Shown here: positions 13,349 to 16,258 of the stretch, piece after piece
Layout: every line of letters begins with the position of its first letter
Numbering within the stretch: the stretch's first letter is position 1
Source: JAFALX01 sp050734185
Lineage (GTDB): Bacteria > Chloroflexota > Dormibacteria > Aeolococcales > Aeolococcaceae
DNA length: 16,258 bases
Direction: 5' to 3'
Assembly: GCA_050734185.1 (NCBI GenBank)
Contig: JBOHUE010000038.1
Span: forward strand, 1-16,258
Notes under the pieces: model-generated
What the model saw: only the letters and a program-made list of their open reading frames with translations
The model's database searches: none
Told to the model about the DNA's origin: nothing
Made by a program: the position numbers and the translations under genes

Positions 13349-14101
13349 ATGCGCCTCACCATCCTCGGCAGCGGCGACGCATTCAGCGGATGCGGCTGCA
13401 ACGCGGGGTACGTGATCGACGGCACGGTGCTCGTCGACTGCGGCGCCCCGGTCACAGCGCTCGCGCGTCGCGCCGCGCTCGACATTCGCGAGCTGCGTCT
13501 GATCCTGCTCACACACTTCCACGCGGATCACACGTACATGCTGCCGGTCGTCATGGGTGGGCTCGGGCTCAGCGATCATCCCGCTCCGCCGGGCCTGGTC
13601 ATCGGGGGACCGGTGGGCACGCGCGAGTACGTCGACCGGCTCCTCGTGACGGGCTACGGCCACCACATCATCGACATGATCAACGACACCATCGCGCCGA
13701 CCTATGCGCTCCTGCAGGACGGCGACGACGTCGAGATCGCGGGGTATCGCGTGCAGGCGCACGCGGTCATCCACAGCCTGGGCCCGTCACTGGCATACAC
13801 GGTCACCGATTCAGCGGGGACGCGCGTCGGATTCAGCGGCGACAGCGCGCTCTGTCCCGGCCTGGCGCGCGCAATTCGCGGCTCCGATCTCTTCGTGTGC
13901 GAGTGCACCGGTTGGGGGGCGCCCGTGCCCGGCGGTCACCTGTGGAGCGAGGAGGTGTCGGAGCTCATCGCCGCCAACCCGTCGACGACGTTTCTGCTCA
14001 GCCACCTCAAGGAACGGCACACACTCCCCGGCGCGCTGATCGCGCACGACCTGCTGACGCTCGACGTCGGGCCTACGCCGACCGCGCCCGGCGGCGGGTG
14101 A
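13349..14101 (+). CDS. MBL-fold metal-dependent hydrolase, RNase Z-like subfamily
   Basis: A 250-residue metallo-beta-lactamase-fold protein. The opening LTILGSGDAFSGCGCNAGYVIDG and LVDCGA are typical of the tRNase Z/arylsulfatase-like branch. The zinc motif THFHADH gives H56, H58, D60 and H61; H143 (VIHS), D166 (GFSGDSA) and the late histidine in FLLSHL complete the expected two-metal site. There is no signal peptide, so it is cytosolic and unlikely to be a secreted beta-lactamase. The substrate cannot be told: phosphodiesterase or another ester hydrolase is likely. The gene starts one base after the carboxypeptidase stop, without its own SD, implying coupled translation. The usual GSGG after GSGDAF is replaced by a Cys-containing SGCGCN. 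Its 3' end overlaps the convergent transglutaminase gene by 29 bases. Confidence 0.9.
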   Translation: MRLTILGSGDAFSGCGCNAGYVIDGTVLVDCGAPVTALARRAALDIRELRLILLTHFHADHTYMLPVVMGGLGLSDHPAPPGLVIGGPVGTREYVDRLLVTGYGHHIIDMINDTIAPTYALLQDGDDVEIAGYRVQAHAVIHSLGPSLAYTVTDSAGTRVGFSGDSALCPGLARAIRGSDLFVCECTGWGAPVPGGHLWSEEVSELIAANPSTTFLLSHLKERHTLPGALIAHDLLTLDVGPTPTAPGGG

Positions 14102-16258
14102 CCCGCAGCCGAGTCGAGGCACGGGCGATCTCGCGCCAGTGGCCGAGCGCCTGACGGCGCAGCGTCCCGTCGCCGCCGCTCGCTGAGAACTCCGCACGCC
14201 CCAGCAGCTGGGCCAGCTCGCGCGCCGGCCCCTGCAGTCGTGGCCATCGCTCACCGATGCGCTCCGCGTACTGACGGTGCGTCTCGCCTGCCTGGCGGCG
14301 ACGCGCGCCGCCGAGTCGTCCGACCGTCTCGAGGCGCCACCAGGCTCCGCGCGGGGTTCTGGGCAGGAACAGCCACAACAGATACGCGCCGATCAGCGCC
14401 AGCAGCCCGCCGGCCACCGCCGCGCCGATGACCGGCGCAGAGGCACCGGCGTTGCCGGCGCTGCTGCCACCGGCGTTGCTGGGGTCGTTGAACCCGGGCT
14501 TCTGCTGCGCCGGGTCCGGCGTCGGCGCCGCACCGCCGCCTGTCGTCGTCCCCGCCGCGGAGTCGCCGCGCGGGAACGGCGCATACGTGCCCTGGGCGGA
14601 CGACGGCGTGGGCTCGAACGCGATCCATCCGTATCCGGGGAAGTACGCCTCGACCCATGTGTGCGCATCGCTCGTGGTCACGACCTGCTGTTTCGTCCCC
14701 GCCTTGGCACCGGCCACCGCCTGCGAGCTGCCCGGCCCGTACCCGTTGACCAGGCGCGTCGGGATCCCCAGCGAGCGCAGCATCGCGCCCATTGCTGAGG
14801 CGAAGTACTGGCAGTATCCGCGGTGGCTCTCGGTGAGGAAGTACACGATTGCCCAGTCGCCGCGCGGCACCGCCGGCGGGCTCAACGTGTACTGGAAGAA
14901 GCGCGGGTCGCGGAGGTGCGACTCGATCGCGGTCGCCTCGTCGTAGGGGTTGGTCGCGCCCGCGGTCCACTGCGCGGCGAGGGCGGCGATCGTCGCCGCC
15001 TGGTGCGTGCCGTCGTCGGTGAGGCGCGCGTACTCCTGCACGAACGACGGGTACTGCGCGCCGGCAGCGCGCAGCTGATCCTCGGATGCGGTGGAGGCCG
15101 TCGACGTCGTCTGCACGTGCATCGCGCTGCCGCTGCCGCCGTCGAGTGACACGTCGTCTACCGTCAGCAGCCGGACGGCGTGCCCGGTGGCGAACAGCCC
15201 GAACGCCGTGCCGCCGCGGTCGACGCCGACTGGCTCCCCGGTGAACAGGCCGTAGCTCGTGGCACCGGTGGCACCCGGCTGCACGGTCAGGTCGGCGCGC
15301 ACGGTGGTCGTCGCCGCGATCGGTGCTGCGCCGGTGTCACGCGGCAGCGAGCCCGCGGTGAAGCGCGACCCGACCCACGCCAGGCCGGCCGGGAACGCGG
15401 TACCGCCGTCGTCGGGAAACCAGTTTCCCGCCACGAAGCGCGTGTCGTCGACGACGCGCAGGTACTCGGGCTGCGACGCGTCGTCGGTGTACGTGAGCAC
15501 CTGCTGCGGGTTGCTGACGAGCGTCCCCCCGGGCACGGTGCCGGTGCTGAACGAGATCGTCGCGGCGCCGCCCCCGCGCGTTCCCGAGCCGGCGTTGCTG
15601 CCGGGGAAGAGGTGCCCAGAGATGTCGCCGCTCGTCGCGGGTGGTATGAGGATGGCCGCGGCGGTGAGCAGCGCCACCGCGATCGCCACCGTCACCGCGA
15701 ATCGTGATCGCATTCCCGGGAGCGCGCTGACGGCGTGCACCGTCCATCGCGACTCGACGTCCTCGAGATGCGCGGCGGCGATGACCACCAGGGTGAGCGC
15801 GACGGCGATGCCCTCGGGCAGAGCGACTCTGTTGGGGCTGTGCGCGTTGAGGACATTTGTGGCTAGAACCACGTAGAGTGGAAGCACGGCGAGCACGCCC
15901 TGCCGTTCACGGAGCGCCATCCACCCGAGCCAGTACCCGCAGAGCCAGAGCACCGCGCAGAGCCCGACGGTGAATGCCCAGTCCGAGTTCGACCCGAGCC
16001 CGCCGAACAGCGCACCGGCGTAGCGGGCGACGGCGTGACCGAGGCTGCCGTCGCCGTCGTACGGCATCGATCCCAGGGTCGTGGGCACGATCGCGGCCAG
16101 TGCCAGGACCGGCGCCAGCGCCAGCGTGATGGCGCGCGCCACACGCGCCTGCGCCAGGAGCGCCGCCTCTGCGGTTGCGGCCAGCGAGACCACCACAGCG
16201 CCGCCACCGCCCTGCACGACCCAGCCGGCGGCGAGCACCGCCCAGGTGACCGCAGCGA
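14073..16258 (-). CDS. TgpA-like membrane transglutaminase-domain protein (N terminus outside window)
   Basis: At least 727 residues; the frame stays open to the window end, so the true start lies beyond it (GTG 16238 falls within a hydrophobic run). Several transmembrane segments come first (to about residue 215 counted from 16238), then a large extracellular region with a transglutaminase core: catalytic Cys in HRGYCQYFASAM (codon 14811-14813), His in SDAHTWVEAYF (14661-14663) and the acid position in GWIAFEPTP (Glu, 14613-14615, where many relatives have Asp). A Gly/Ser/Pro-rich linker leads to a final transmembrane helix (VIGAAVAGGLLALIGAYLLWLFL) and a basic cytosolic tail like DUF4129. 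This is the DUF3488/TgpA architecture, often encoded with MoxR ATPase and DUF58 proteins, which would be expected to the right. The substrate is unknown. Confidence 0.92.
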   Translation of the reverse strand, partial: AAVTWAVLAAGWVVQGGGGAVVVSLAATAEAALLAQARVARAITLALAPVLALAAIVPTTLGSMPYDGDGSLGHAVARYAGALFGGLGSNSDWAFTVGLCAVLWLCGYWLGWMALRERQGVLAVLPLYVVLATNVLNAHSPNRVALPEGIAVALTLVVIAAAHLEDVESRWTVHAVSALPGMRSRFAVTVAIAVALLTAAAILIPPATSGDISGHLFPGSNAGSGTRGGGAATISFSTGTVPGGTLVSNPQQVLTYTDDASQPEYLRVVDDTRFVAGNWFPDDGGTAFPAGLAWVGSRFTAGSLPRDTGAAPIAATTTVRADLTVQPGATGATSYGLFTGEPVGVDRGGTAFGLFATGHAVRLLTVDDVSLDGGSGSAMHVQTTSTASTASEDQLRAAGAQYPSFVQEYARLTDDGTHQAATIAALAAQWTAGATNPYDEATAIESHLRDPRFFQYTLSPPAVPRGDWAIVYFLTESHRGYCQYFASAMGAMLRSLGIPTRLVNGYGPGSSQAVAGAKAGTKQQVVTTSDAHTWVEAYFPGYGWIAFEPTPSSAQGTYAPFPRGDSAAGTTTGGGAAPTPDPAQQKPGFNDPSNAGGSSAGNAGASAPVIGAAVAGGLLALIGAYLLWLFLPRTPRGAWWRLETVGRLGGARRRQAGETHRQYAERIGERWPRLQGPARELAQLLGRAEFSASGGDGTLRRQALGHWREIARASTRLRVTRRRARSA

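Noticed and set aside
13349..14101. Secreted metallo-beta-lactamase giving drug resistance
   Set aside because: There is no signal peptide and the sequence pattern is that of the RNase Z-like branch; nearness to a penicillin-binding protein is not evidence of beta-lactamase activity.

Overview
The window is GC-rich coding DNA (about two thirds G+C by eye) with GTG and TTG starts, short gaps, several start regions that look leaderless, and lipoproteins with Gram-positive-style signal peptides. This suits a high-GC monoderm-like soil bacterium such as an actinomycete or a member of the Chloroflexota/Dormibacterota. The taxon is an inference from composition and gene style; no rRNA or other marker is present. 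I see no tRNA, rRNA, CRISPR array, insertion sequence or phage gene. No stretch over about 300 bases lacks a gene; the longest gap is the 254-base leader at 2174-2427.

Region 1 (1-5782) holds metal transport and signalling genes. A minus-strand cluster reads PRC-barrel/MgtE_N/CBS protein (no membrane pore), then a 254-base structured gap, then an NRAMP-superfamily transporter whose metal-site motifs are altered (DAGG for DPGN, TTVAPW for the usual MPH region), then a lone cyclic-nucleotide-binding domain protein. Divergent from it, across an 80-base gap carrying ATGTCC repeats, lies a two-gene plus-strand operon: a complete response-regulator receiver with an unrecognised C-terminal domain, and a degenerate histidine-kinase-like ATPase that overlaps it by 4 bases. 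Together they look like a divalent-cation (Mg2+ or Mn2+) uptake module with protein-level and perhaps RNA-level control. This is the best candidate here for an under-described system.

Region 2 (5779-9173): queF and a YhhQ-type transporter overlap by ATGA and form a minimal preQ0 salvage operon. A small lipoprotein gene lies just upstream on the same strand. Divergent from that is an orphan family-5 (peptide/nickel-type) solute-binding lipoprotein.

Region 3 (9174-16258): a small VOC/glyoxalase-like gene converges on clpB. clpB is divergent from a D-Ala-D-Ala carboxypeptidase, and the two start regions share a near-symmetric -10-like element. An MBL-fold hydrolase follows the carboxypeptidase one base after its stop. 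It converges, with a 29-base overlap, on a TgpA-like membrane transglutaminase whose N terminus is cut by the window end.

Convergent gene pairs here either overlap or are separated by at most 6 bases, and I found no classical stem-plus-T-tract terminator.
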